From Microbotryomycetes sp. JL201 (Eukaryota; Basidiomycota; Microbotryomycetes), in assembly GCA_033819885.1 (NCBI GenBank), contig JAQYUZ010000007.1:248001-312000 (forward strand): DNA of 64,000 bases, written 5' to 3'. The notes beneath the pieces are model-generated. The model was not told the origin of the DNA and did no database searches. It saw only the letters and a program-made list of their open reading frames with translations. Every line of letters starts with the position of its first letter. The stretch's first letter is position 1. Positions 44,230-56,089 of this stretch are shown in pieces. Position numbers and translations under genes: made by a program.

Positions 44230-47162
44230 TCAAGCAGCAGACTCGAAACCCAACTTGTTCAACCTGATCGTTACAGCCATCTGGTGGGCGTTCAAACCTT
44301 CTGCTTTTGCCAAAGTTTCGACGACAGGTCCGAGCTTGCCTAAACCATCGGCCGACAACTCTTGAGCGGTAATGTGTTTAAGGAAAGATAAAGTTGAAAC
44401 GCCAGAGTACTGCTTGGCCCAACCTGCAGTAGGTAATGTGTGATTGGTGCCCGAAGCGTAATCGCCGCAGCTAAACAGATACACAGAAGTGTCAACTCGA
44501 AGTTTCAAACATTATTCGTCTCGACTTTATTACCTTTCTGGACTGTACGCGCCGACAAAGATTGACCCGGCATTATTAATCTTGCTGACGACCTCGGCCG
44601 CGTTCTGCAACTGCAGAATCAAATGCTCTGGCGCATAATCGTTGCTGACTTGAATCGCCTGATCCAAATCCTTGCACTTGATGATCAACGAGTGAGCAAT
44701 ACTCTTACGGATAATGTCAACTCGTGGCAGGGCAAGGGCCTGCTTTTTGATCTCGCTTTCAATCTCCATGATTTGCTCGTCTGACGCATCGACAGTGAGC
44801 AAGATGACTTGAGAATCGGCGCCATGTTCTGCCTGAGACAACAAGTCTGAAGCGACGAATGCAGAATCGGCATGCTTGTCGGCAATGACGAGAACCTCTG
44901 AAGGTCCTGCGGGCATGTCGATGGCGCAGCACGCCTCAGAGTCCATCGAGACGGCCATCTTGGCTGCCGTGACAAATTGGTTGCCCGGACCAAAGATCTG
45001 CAGGCGGAATCTTGTCAGCAAATTCATTTTGCAGTAGCAGTTGGGCAGACGGACCTTGTCAACTTTGGGTACGGTCTCTGTACCATATGCCATGGCTGCA
45101 ACGGCATGAGCGCCACCGGCTCGAACGATTGATCCGACGCCCGTCAATGAGGCAATGTACACGATCTCGGGCGACACAGTGCCGTCAGGTCGTGGTGGTG
45201 TGGCAAGCGTCAAAGTCGAGCAATTGGCAACTTGAGCCGGGACTGCTAGCATGAGCGCTGTCGAGGGCAAGATGGCAGTGCCGCCTGGAACGTACAAACC
45301 GACGCGTTCGATCGGACGAGCGAAACGGGAGCAGACGATGCCGGGCATTGTCTCGACGCGCAACGTGCCTTGCTCTTTGTCCATCTGTGCCTGATGGAAA
45401 GCCTTGATGTTGGAATAGGCTTGGTCAATCGCCGACTTGACCTTTGGATCGAGCTGCATTAAGTCTTGAGAGAATGGCGCTTGCATGACGAGCGGGAAGG
45501 ATGTGTCTGATGCTGGTTCACATCGATCAAACTTGACAACGAGCGAGCGCAGACCGGCGTCTCCACCACCGCGGACAGTGTCCATGATTGGTTGAACCCG
45601 AGCGATCATGTCTGTTGACGACGCCGTCGGCCGCTTGAGCAACGTCCTTCGTGTCTTTTCGTCAACAGTATTGTAATCGTACACGAGGCACTTCAAATCC
45701 TCGCGCGCCTCCTTAGCCTCTTCTTTGATCGGCTCCTTCGTTCGATCTGCGATGGACGACGTGCTGACTCCATTGACGCCGCCGGTCACACCCTTCGACT
45801 GCCCTTCCGACAAACCGAGCTTGTCTGCCCATTCTTTCTTGGCGTCACCTTTTCTTCTGGTGACCTTGAGCGCGCGCTTGTCCAAAACTTTACCAATCTC
45901 CTTCAATCCAATGCCGGCGCCGACGCATTTCGTCAACGCAAAGTAGAGCAAGTCTGCTGCCTCTGCTGCAATGTCCTCCTTCGATTGTGCCTCGCAAAGC
46001 TCGCTTGCCTCTTCCAAAATCTTAGCCTTGAGCAACGCTGGCTCAGAGAACAAACGGGCCGTGTACGAACCGGCTGGCGCCTCGCGATACCGTTGTCGCA
46101 GGGTCGACTCGAGAGCAGCGAGTCCTTCCGAGCCTCCAAAGCATGATTGCTGGTCTGGTACGTGGCAAAAACCTTCTTTTTCGCCCGCTGGACCGGTCTC
46201 GACAACGCCAAACTCGACAGCGTCGCTGTCACAATCCATCCTGATGCGTTCAACGATCTGCATCGCTCCGGAGGTCTCTCCCTTCCGCCACAGTCCTTGT
46301 CGTGAGCGCGAGTAGTACACAGCGTTGCCAGAAACGATCGTGTTGGCGATCGAAGCGGCTGAAGAGTAAACGAGGCCGAGTGGGGTGGGCACAGATGATA
46401 ACGATACGGGCAAGGTCGGGTACAAGTGATCTTCCCTGTCTGTCCTGAGCATCGATGTGAACAAGTTTGTGACTGGCAACTTGCCGTTTTGAGGCTGCGG
46501 TGCAGGCAACGTGCTCAAGGCCGTCGACAAGAATGAAAGCGGCAGGACCGATACGCCGTTGACGGTCTGCGACATGAGTTTGAGTGACGCTGGTTGGTGC
46601 AAGATTGTGTTCGAGTCTCGAGTTGATGAGAGCACAAACAGGTCGCGAGGTCTGCCTTGCGCCACCTTGAGTGCCGCTCTGAACGACTTGAGCAAGTTTT
46701 CGGCCAACGTAGGCGTCTCGACGAGCACGGACGATATACCTTGAAGGATTTGAGGATCCGCTAGCGCCGTGGCCGTTGACGGGTCAATGTGCAGCACGAG
46801 TCTGTCGGCAGGCACTTTGCCGACGAGCTGGACGTCCTTTGTGACGATCTTGACGGCGCCAGCGTCCAAGATTGAGCAAATGTCGTCGAACGAGAGCTGT
46901 TCGGTTTGCAACGCATAGTACTCGGCCGTCGGTGGCAACACTTTGAGCGTCGCGGCCAACGCGGGCGTCGCCACCAGAAAAGGCGCCACGCGCGCTGTCG
47001 CCGCGAGCAGCTGCTGGTCCTCGTTCGTTGGGCATTCTTCAATCAAGGCCAGGAACGGCACCTGCTTGATCGACACTGCGTCGGCGATGCGCGAGGGCGC
47101 GCGCGAAACGTCAGCCGGAACTTTTATCGACAGCGCGCATGCACGCCATGACAGCGCTCACT
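44230..47162 (-). CDS. HIS4: Trifunctional histidine biosynthesis protein HIS4
   Basis: One polypeptide with phosphoribosyl-AMP cyclohydrolase, phosphoribosyl-ATP pyrophosphatase and histidinol dehydrogenase activities (steps 2, 3 and 9-10 of histidine synthesis). Domain order: an N-terminal fungal-specific part; a HisI domain ([48 protein letters not shown]); a HisE domain ([28 protein letters not shown]); then histidinol dehydrogenase ([61 protein letters not shown]). The start codon is best modelled as A (47162) plus TG (47075-47074), split by an intron at 47076-47161 (GTGAGC...GACGCAG), giving [14 protein letters not shown]. Further introns lie at 44998-45054 (57 nt, in frame and without stop) and near 44470-44535. 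Catalytic motifs are all present. Confidence 0.93.
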
Positions 47163-47498
47163 CGGGGCTGATTCAAGCAGTCCAATGTTCAAATCAGGCG
47201 CGTGTACCAGGTCTTGCTGCCGGTAATCCGATCCGATGGTCAAGCAAGCAGCGGACCGCCTTGACGAATCTCGATGACTCGTCCGCAGTTTTTGTAATTA
47301 TTTCTATTACAAAACATTTGACGAACGCGCTCGCGCTTCTAATCAGCGACATGGCAATGCGGCATGCGAATACATTCAGATATATGCGAATACATTCAGA
47401 TATATGCGATACAATCAACGAAACAGTATGCTCCCGAGAAATGGTTCGTCAAGTAGTAACAAATGTTGGTCGAAACGCCTCGTAGGTGTGGCGGATAC
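47163..47498. promoter_or_regulatory. Upstream region of HIS4 / 3' flank of DHA1 pump
   Basis: 336 bp. It holds the HIS4 promoter and the 3' end of the neighbouring transporter. A 20-bp tandem repeat occurs at 47364-47410. No clear Gcn4-type TGACTC site was noted. Confidence 0.45.
47364..47410 (+). repeat. 20-bp tandem repeat, 2.3 copies
   Basis: The unit ATGCGAATACATTCAGATAT is repeated exactly twice (47364-47383, 47384-47403), followed by a partial third copy (ATGCGA). It lies about 200 bp upstream of the HIS4 start exon. Confidence 0.85.
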
Positions 47499-49502
47499 TC
47501 AGACCCGAGACTGCTCTGCTACAGATTGTCGCTCGGCTTCCAATTGTGCGAGATCAGCTTCTTCAACCTCCTTGGTGACTGCTGGATTGTCTTGTGGTGT
47601 CGGATCGCGATGTCCTGGGGCGAATCTCGACCTGGCACGAATGCGAGCGCCGTATTTGAGAAACAGAAACGGGATCGGAGCAAGTAGCAACGCCATGAAT
47701 GCCAGCAGCGTGAGCGCCCAATCGTTTCCGAGCGCATGGAAAAGAGGCGCAGACGCGAGCGGAAGCACCGCTCCGAGGATGCTGCGTACTACCGCGTTGG
47801 CAGCGAGGGCGCTGGCGGCGTAGATCAGATAAACGTCGACCAGCATATTCATCATTGGCAGGAAAAGAAGAACTTGACCCATGCCGAAGGGGACCAAGGC
47901 CAGGACGGGGACGATCCAGTGAACTGACGGCCGAACGGTCCACGCGAACCAGAACAAGCCTGCAGAGAGTTGTCAAACGGTGCTCGTAATATGCAAAGCG
48001 CCGTTCCTTTCCAGGACTGACCAACTGGAAGCAGAATACCGCCCAAACAACAAGCAGGCAACCGCGCTTCAGGAGGAAGAGGTCGTCCGCCGTTATTGGC
48101 CAGATCGCGCGCGTACTTTTTGTTAATGACAAAGGTATTGAGACCAATCGCAAGGAGCATGCCAACTCCCATACCAATGAACGGTACTGTGCGGCGCGGT
48201 CAGCTACTTCATGAATTCGAAGGCGATCCTAGCAACGCAACACTCACGTCCAGCGATACCGGTCGACCATCCGCGGCCGCCTTCGCCAAAAATGATGCCA
48301 AATGCCGGGAACTGTATGTAAAGCTCGGCGTACACGACGGCAGCATAAATGGCGAACAGTAATACGATGGGTTCAAAGGCGAGAAGCACGAACGGCCGCG
48401 AGCAGTTTGTCTTGAGTTTAGAGAATACGGTCTCGTTCTCATCCGCGTTGAGATCGTACATCGAGACGTGTCTCAAACCAGTCTCTTCCGTCAATCGGTT
48501 GGCCCTCCTTCGCAACAAGATCGGCGAGTACGTTTCCGGAACTAACGATCCGATGACGAGCATGACGCCGCTGAAGATGACCATGAGCCAAAAAATCCAC
48601 CTCCAATCAACGTATTGGCCCATGAAAGCACCGCAGATCGGTCCGAGAATGGGGCCGAGCCAAGGCGCGATGGCAAACACTCCCATGGCGAGGGCACGTT
48701 CGCTTGCTAGGAAGCAATCGGCAATCACCCCTCCCGAAACCGTCAATGGTGACGATCCAAAGAAACCGGCGAATAACCGGCAGACGAGCAGCGACTCTAT
48801 ATTTTGCGAGACGGCACAACCAATGTTGAAGAGAAAGAATGGCGCAAATGACGCCATGAAGATGGGTCGCCGTCCATACAGCTCTGACAAAGGAGCCCAA
48901 AGCATTGGCCCGAGAGCGAACCCGATCACGTCTGCACGCAGGCGAAAAGGCTCTTCAGCGGTGGCGACAAGAGTGCACATTCAATTCAAGCCTCACAAAA
49001 CGTCAGTCCCAGCGTGAACGTCTCGCTTGAAAGATTGAACAAGCTCATGAGCTGTCTCGCCGAGCCTGCGTACACCGATGAGCCGAACGCAACGTTCAAG
49101 CAAGTCATGCCCTGTTTTGGTGCATTGTTCGTCAGTGCAATTGGCAAACGCGCATACATCAGAACGCACAGAGATCATGATACAGGTCCATTTTTTGGCT
49201 GTACTCCAGTTGTATGGCGACTGCTTCTCTCCATCGAGCCACTTGACGACGAACGGATCTTGCGGAGTTCCGCTGCCGCTGTATGGACTTGCGCTTTCGA
49301 CCTGCTTCTCCGGATCGACCGGACTGCCGCTCAAACTCGTCATTGTCGCCGATGCAGGTGTATTTAGCCCCATCTTTGTAGCCGTGACCGGCAGGACCGG
49401 CACGCGCGGCGCGTCGTCCAAACTCGATTCTGACAATTTGCGAGTGGCGCCCGAGCCACCGTCGTCAGAGTCGCCTGCGAGTGTCGGCGCAGGTGATGAC
49501 AT
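47499..49502 (-). CDS. DHA1-family MFS drug/polyamine transporter
   Basis: Twelve-helix proton antiporter of the DHA1 family. The ATG at 49502 opens MSSPAPTLAGDSDDGGSG and a long cytosolic, Ser/Thr-rich N-terminus. The lead-in DPFVVKWLDGEKQSPYNWS is typical of fungal polyamine/drug pumps. Family motifs are ALGPMLWAPLSELYGRRPIF (motif A, G-x-L-S/A-D-x-x-G-R-K/R-type), FAGFFGSSPLTVSGGVIAD, and APWLGPILGPICGAFMGQY (motif C-like). Next is GSLVPETYSPILLRRRANRL before the central loop. The C-terminal half contains FGIIFGEGGRGWSTGIAG and FWFAWTVRPSVHW. The C-terminus is acidic. Introns lie near 47955-48020, 48185-48245, 48930-48990 and 49110-49180. It differs from the tandem triplet at 53-61 kb in the lead-in motif, so it is a separate subgroup. 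Confidence 0.8.
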
Positions 49503-50127
49503 GACACTCCGGACTACTACAAGTCTCGGCCAGCTATCGCTTGTCTCTCTTTTTGGGGATGGCAGCGGCCTAATTGTGGGAGGCACTCAAGCGCGCGGGC
49601 GCGCGCGAGCGGGCACGAGGGCTCAGTCAGCGGGGCGCCATGTCGCTTGCCGGCGCCGGCAAGTTTCTTTCGGGCCCGCACAGCCGAACATGGCACTTGC
49701 AGATCCGATGTGGGTTCCGTACAAGCCATTAGAGTATCCCTATCTGGATGAAGCACATTGAAGTTTCTCGCAACATCGTTCCTATCACTCGCTTAAGTTG
49801 CACAGAGTGGCAGCCGCAAAGAACATGTTGTGGTCCACAATGCTGAAATCAATGAGGCACGGCATTCACAGCGAATCGGCATCTTCAATTATACTCCAAA
49901 TGTTCTGCCGTCTGGGTTAGGGGTTTTGGCCCCAGCTGTGCTGATACAAAGTCACGTGACCTGGGAATTTTTGCTTCTGGAGTCGAGTCCGATGACCTTG
50001 ACTCTCACAAGTCGTTCAGACATTCAAAATTGATCTTGGTGTCAAGAAGCATTCCGCGAACTGGGTCACACGCAGCGGGCCCGTTGAGCCCGGTTGACTC
50101 TGGCCCTGATCTCGGCTGTATTAGACG
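49503..50127. promoter_or_regulatory. Divergent promoter DHA1 pump / UGGT-like
   Basis: 625 bp between divergent start codons, with a TCACGTGACC motif at 49952-49961. Short open frames inside it show nothing recognisable. Confidence 0.45.
49952..49961. promoter_or_regulatory. TCACGTGACC motif (E-box), copy 2
   Basis: The same decamer as at 41314, here 167 bp upstream of the UGGT-like start codon. Confidence 0.4.
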
Positions 50128-53040
50128 ATGCGCGTCGCGCTTGCCGTTGCTGCAGTCTGCGCTGTGGCACCTGCTGTAGGCGCGTCGAGCCTGCACGTGC
50201 GGGTCGAGACGACGGCCTCGACGGGATCGCTGACGAACCGATTCCTGTACGCGTGACATCGATAGGAGACACCGTGCATGCTCTGCTGACTTGACTTTGG
50301 ACTCAACCAGGCATGGTCTGGCCCTGTACAAGCCTGATGTCGCGCACGAGTTTATCTACCAGCTCACATCCGCCGCGGACGAGCTGTAAGTGCAGCATAA
50401 GACAATGATGACAGACGTGCTCACGATGAACACGCGCCATCCGATCTAGTCATCTCGAGTCTAAGAACCCCTTGAACCGCGCATTGCGACCAAACGAGAG
50501 CTATGCCCTGCTTCAGGAAAGGCTGCAGCAAAGTGGCTTGCTGCCGGAGCCTAGGATCGACATGGAAATGCTCCGTTTGACGTTGGCGTCGCGCCTCCCA
50601 GACGAGGATCTCGAGATTTACGACGCCGTGAACGATCTGCCACTGTCGGGATCCGACGGCGCAGCCAACTGCCTCAGTTACATCGCTGTCGGCATCGACA
50701 CGCACGCATGCACTGTTGATGAGTTTTGGTCTCTCGTCGGGGAGGAACAAAGAACAGGAACCGCGCCCATCATCCCGCCGGTCGAACGGTGAGCAGAAAG
50801 CTTGTTGATGCAAACTCTGCAACTCATATCCGTCCGCAGGCGGGCCATTCTTGATGCGCCGTTTGACATACTGTATCCCCGTCAGAAAGACAAGAACTTG
50901 CCATTCTTTTCGCTGTTTGGGTCGAGCACGGATCCGGCCTTTGGCGCGCTGTACAACCTTCTGCACGACTTGGCCGAGCAAAACAAGACTCCATCTCGCG
51001 TGCAATTTTCGGTCAGGTGGATTTCAGACCCAAAAGTGCCTACGTATCCGATGTCTATCGCATTCGCCGAATCGACGCTACACCTCGACCCAGATAGTGT
51101 GCCCCAAGTGCCTGTCGCCGATCTGCCGCGTACGTTACTATGCTATCACGTCTGTGATCCGTCACTGACAGAGTCGTGTCCAGAGTTGAGTTTGCGGGCT
51201 GCTGCTCATATTCTAGCTTCTTCCGACCCCTTGACAACAATGGTCGATGTGACGCAAAACTTGCCCATCATCGCACCACGCCTTGCCGAGCTGCACCCAG
51301 TTCCCCCTGCCAGAATTGAAAGGGCTATGAAAGTTACAAGTCTCCCCACAACTTTTGCCATCAATGGCAACTTTATCCATTCGGTGACGCCGGGAGGTTT
51401 GATCCGAGAATTGCTCGCTGAACGAAAAATTTTGGCGGACTTGGTTGGACTATCCAAGCGTTTGGGTTACACGAATGCTCTCGACATCGTCATGGCGCCT
51501 AATCAGAAGGCCTCAGAGTCCATCAAGGGTCGAGGCAATAATAATGTCGTCAAGCCGACGCCAGAGAACCCACTAAAAGTTGTCAACCTCGTGGACGCAC
51601 TCAAGGACGTGCCGTCGCTCTTCACAGAGCACTCTTTCATCGAAGCTTGTACGTTAGGACTCAGAATATCCCCAAAATATCGCTGAGTAAAACTTGCACA
51701 GCTGTCGCCGGGGAAGACCCAGTCTCTTCGGTCACGATCTTCCTCGTGACAGACCTCAATACTAAAGCAGGCCGCGAATACGTCGACGAAGCTCTGAACT
51801 TTATCGATCCATACAACAACGTGCGGATCTCGCTGGTACACAACCCGCTTGAACTTGCACGAACGGTGCATCCCTTTGAGCTGTCTGATCTCGTCTGCCT
51901 TCTGACTGTTGCCAGGACGTTTTCGTCCACCAAACCAAGCGATATTCGAGAGTGGTTACGGCTTGATGTCGGCCCTGAAGGCCCCGACTTTCCCGAACGA
52001 CATTCGTTCACAAAGGACAATCCGCTGACGGCTTTTGTCAAGCGCGGTGCGTCGCCGGAGCAACAAGAGTTCGGCGTCACTTGGTGGACTATCCTCAGAG
52101 GTTTTCTTAAACATGCCGGTCTTCATCCTGGCTCGTCTGGCATGATTATCAATGGCCGCGTTGTCAATTTTCTCAAACGGCCGTTCCCGAAGAGCAATTT
52201 TCGAATGACGGTCGAGCACGAACGCGCGCAGAGGATTGATGCGATTGCAAATGCAGTGCTCGAGACGTCCGAGTGGGATACGTTCGACGATCGACGCGAG
52301 CTGGCTAATGTCATCAACCTGGCGTGCTCCATCATCACGGCTCAATCACTGCCTGTGGGCAAGATGCCACGAACCAGAGCTTCTCGAGAGATTCCGGAAG
52401 AATATCCGTGAGCGCATCAGAACAGCTTTGCTCTTGGTCCGCTTCAGGATTAACCTGTTTCCGTCCCAGCCGCTTCACTGCCGGCGCATCTCCCTCGGAT
52501 GCTTTGTTCGAGGTGGCCATTGTCGTCAACCCTACTCAACGCGAAGCTCGACAATGGATGCCAATCATCAATGGTCTTGCTCAAACTTCGTTCGTGCGCG
52601 TCGAGGTGTACCTCGCGCCTTCTCTTGTGCAGAAGAGCAAAGTTCCAACGACGATTTACTCTCGCGGGTTCCCGACAACACTTCGCTTTGATCAAGAAGG
52701 TTCGGACGTTGCCCCGACGATCGATTTCATCAATCTGCCGGGTGAGGCTGTTGTCAAGGATGTGGCACCTAAATTGCACGCGCCGGGCACGTTCGAGTTG
52801 ATCGAAGGAATCAATGTGACTGGTCGGGCGTTGCGCGACTTGCCAGAGGAAGCAATGGCGGTATATAGATATACATGGATCGACCCAGACGAGATACTGG
52901 AGCCAGAGGTGGAGTCTGATGAGAACGAAGAAGGAGAGCAAGACGAAGTGGCGGGCGGCAACGGCGCGTACGAGGAAGAAGACGAGACGACACCCATGGT
53001 TCAATCATCTTTCCATTTCGGCATGCATGACGAGCTGTAG
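50128..53040 (+). CDS. UGGT-like ER protein lacking the glucosyltransferase domain
   Basis: Homologue of UDP-glucose:glycoprotein glucosyltransferase, the ER folding sensor. The ATG at 50128 opens a signal peptide (MRVALAVAAVCAVAPAVGA). The sensor region is recognisable: HEFIYQLTSAADEL, ELSLRAAAHILASSDPLTTM followed by VTQNLP, PLKVVNLVDAL, PVSSVTIFLVTDLNTKAGRE, SGMIINGRVVNF, then VVNPTQREARQW. After the beta-sandwich-type segment (FELIEGINVTG) the protein runs into an acidic linker (ESDENEEGEQDE) and stops with HDEL, the fungal ER-retention signal. The GT24 catalytic domain (about 300 residues, normally after this point) is absent, and the next gene starts 270 bp further on. The length is about 860 residues versus about 1,450-1,550 for full UGGTs. 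About six introns; the one at 51130-51171 is 42 nt. Confidence 0.75.
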
Positions 53041-53311
53041 AATGTATTTTATTTCCCTTTGCTTGTTGCAACGAGTGTTGGAGCACAAGGTGGCTATTTG
53101 TAGCCTGGTTGCGACGGCTTGTCGACGTCAGTCGGCGCATCGCGATCGCCGCGTCTGTGAGGGCCCAATGAGACGAGCGAGCCTAATGACGAATCGGGAG
53201 GCACCAAATGGAACGCGGTGAAATTCTCTTCTAGTATGCCAACCGTCGAAGGTCTCCTCTGTTCAATTGGCGAAGAGGGCGAGTGCCGTGGTGCGCATCA
53301 TCAGTTGATGG

Positions 53312-55416
53312 ATGCTTGACATCTTTCGAGACTCTTTGACTGGCCGGCTCATCAATCATGCGACAAAAGGCCGACTTTTGCCGTACAGGGAACAGCTCGA
53401 ACGTTCGCCGCAGAGCGATGTGGAGGTAAAGCCGGTCTCGGCAGGAACGCAAGCACAAGGGCACACGGCAATGACCGAGAAAGAACGTGCAAGTTGGAGC
53501 AGCTTGGCACGGCTGAATGAGGAATTGGCCCAGTCTGGCGAGGAGGAGAGTGATCGATACCTGGTCGACTGGACAGACGAACATGACCAAGAGAATCCAA
53601 GGTGTGCATGAGAGTGCTTTCTCAAGGCACCGCAGCGTACTGATGATCGATTCCTGGCACAGGAATTGGTCAAAATTCAAAAAGTGTTCGGTGGCGGGGC
53701 TCGTGTCGTTCATGACTTTCAGGTCCGTGAGCAAAAGCAAGCACAGTGAACATTGTTGACGCGCGAAGCCGCTCTCGCAGTATATACATCGGATCAGCAA
53801 TCTACGTACCCGCCATCTCATCGGTAGAGGAAAAGTTTCGAGTTTCTCAAGACGTGTCTGTCCTTGGCCTCTCGCTGTTTGTGCTCGCGTACGGGATGGG
53901 TCCGAGTAAATTCTTGACCAACAAGAACAGAAGAAACATGCTGATATCAGCCAAATTCCGGCAGTGCTTCTGGCACCTCTGCAAGAATCGCCCTGGCTCG
54001 GTCGCACGCCCGTGTACGTTGGCGGCTTGGCTCTTTTCACGTTATTCCAAATTCCTATAATGTTGGCGAGAGAAGAGCCTCGATACATTGCACTCGTGCT
54101 TTGCTTCCGATTCATGAGCGCGTTTGTTGGAAGCGCATGCTTGGCAAGCGGTGGCGCTTCTTTGGCCGGTGAGTTGACGCCAGCTACAGGTTAAGCGCAA
54201 CACGACTGATGAAGAGCGTATAGACTTGTTTGGGCCGAAGTCTTTCCCCATTGCCCTTGGCGCGTGGCAATTGTGCTCTGTCTGTGGAGCTGCCGCTGGT
54301 CCGGTCATGTGAGCAGCGTTTTGTACAGCTCAAGACCGATTAACTCACTGGGATGCGGTAGTGGTGGTTTTGCGGCGCAGGAAAAGGGCTGGCGATGGCC
54401 TTTTATCGAGTTGACGATCCTTGGAGGGATCTCTCTCGTCGTGATGACTCTATATCTACCAGAGACTCTCGAAAGTAACATCCTACTTCGAAAGGCGGCT
54501 AGACTGCGCCAGTGTACTGGCGACACACGTTATCAGAGTCGAGCAGAGCGCGAGACGACAGGACGCTTCATTCCACTCAAGGTTGCCGGACATCGCATCA
54601 AGTACGCGTTTCAGCTTTGCGGCGAGCCTTTCGTGCTGTATGCAAATGTATACAGCGCAGTTACCTACGCGTATGTTCTCCTTAATGGAAGTGCAGCTTG
54701 CGCTGACCCGAATCCTCAGCGTCTTTTACCTTTTCTTCGCCTCTTTTCCACTTGTTTATGAACAGCAAGTACACCATTTCAATACTGGCGTTGGTCAATT
54801 ACCATACATTGGCTTCCTTGTAACGGGTGTGCTTTCGTACATCGCGTACGTCGTGTATCAACGCCGCCACATCATCCCGCGCCTCGAGGATCCAAGCTTT
54901 AGGCAAGAGCATCGACTTGAACTGGGCATCGCGGCTGGAATATTTATCCCAGTGTCTCTGCTCATATTCGGCTGGACTGCTAGGCCGCAAGTGCACTGGT
55001 GAGCTCACGGTGCGACTGTCTGCGCCGGCGTTGTTCTAAGAAGATGGCCTACAGGTTCTGGCCCATCTTTGGGGCTGCATTGTACACTCCAGGTATTTAT
55101 CTAGTCTCTCAAACACTGGTACTATACACGCTTGCCGTTTATCCGTCACACGCATCGAGCATCCTCGCCGGTCAAACGTTCTTTCGAAGCGTCCTTGCCA
55201 GTATCTTTCCGTGCGTTGTCACTCTACAAGCACTTGTCTACGATCTGACCGTTTCATCCTTCGATCAGCCTCATTGGCCCCTACTACTATCGTGCGCTAG
55301 GCCTCGGTGGCGGGTGCTCGCTCCTCGCTGGCGTCAGCATCATCCTTGTCGCTTTGCTCTGGGTAATGTATAAGTGGGGAGACAGTCTTAGAAGGCGGTC
55401 CAATTGGGCGGAATGA
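53312..55416 (+). CDS. DHA1-family MFS transporter, tandem copy 1
   Basis: First of three tandem drug-pump genes. The ATG at 53312 opens MLDIFRDSLTGRLINHATKG, the N-terminal motif shared by all three. Transporter helices include SVYIGSAIYVPAISS, VYVGGLALFTLFQIPIML, FMSAFVGSACLASGGASLA, VIGGFAAQEKGWRWP, and LYLPETLESNILLRKAARL before the central loop. The C-terminal half has YIAYVVYQRRHIIPRLED, LLIFGWTARPQVHW and LGGGCSLLAGVSIILVALL, ending SLRRRSNWAE. Many introns (about eight) interrupt it, more than in its two tandem neighbours. It is the most divergent copy, for example VDWTDEHDQENPR in place of the DPDRPHNW lead-in. No disabling change was noted in my exon model. Confidence 0.7.
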
Positions 55417-56089
55417 CGTGCATCAGCGAAGGTCTCTGGGGACCGAAGCGATGATGATGCTTTTCTCCGAATCCACCGTCACTGTTCTTCTATTACGATG
55501 ATGCTATTCAAAACGATGATGTAACAATGCTCGTGGATGTCGTCGTGACATGTCGTGGGTGACGCTATGATGTGTCCAGTATCTTCTCGATCTGCTGAAA
55601 TGACGCGGAGCGTGCACGGATCTATGTGAGAAAAGTTCTAGCAGCAGGCATTTCGAGCTCGGTGTGCTCGAGATATGAGCCTGCACCGTGTATTTGGCAT
55701 TACTAATCTGTCGGACATGTCACGTGCGTCGTGCCTAGCTGCACATCGTCATCATCATGCTCTCCGAAAGGTCTAATTGACCGAACACTAGTGATTCGAC
55801 ACCGTATTCCGATGCTCACACCCTGTGCTCGGACCTCCAACGCGTGGCTGACGCAATCAGTCAGCACTCGGAGTTTTTTGTGGAGGCGCTGACCCCTCGG
55901 GCGCTAGTGGAGGCCTTCGCCCTTGCATCAAAAAGACACGCCGACTCTGTCTTCTCACTTTCTTTCTCCATTCAATACCCACACGTCAACCGGCTCCGCT
56001 CGGGTTTGTTGGTCTACAACCAATCGTTCGGCTCCCAGCCCGGTTCCCCAATTCTGCGCCAGTGCCCGAGTTTTTTTCCCATCGCGGCC
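55417..56089. promoter_or_regulatory. Intergenic region upstream of tandem copy 2
   Basis: 673 bp. It contains GTCAGCACTCGGA at 55860-55872, part of a motif also found twice upstream of copy 3. The frame of copy 2 stays open upstream to about 55844 but has no ATG before 56090. Confidence 0.45.

Noticed and set aside
53231-54115. Minus-strand open frame of about 290 codons
   Set aside because: It overlaps the first exons of tandem transporter copy 1 and shows no recognisable domain.
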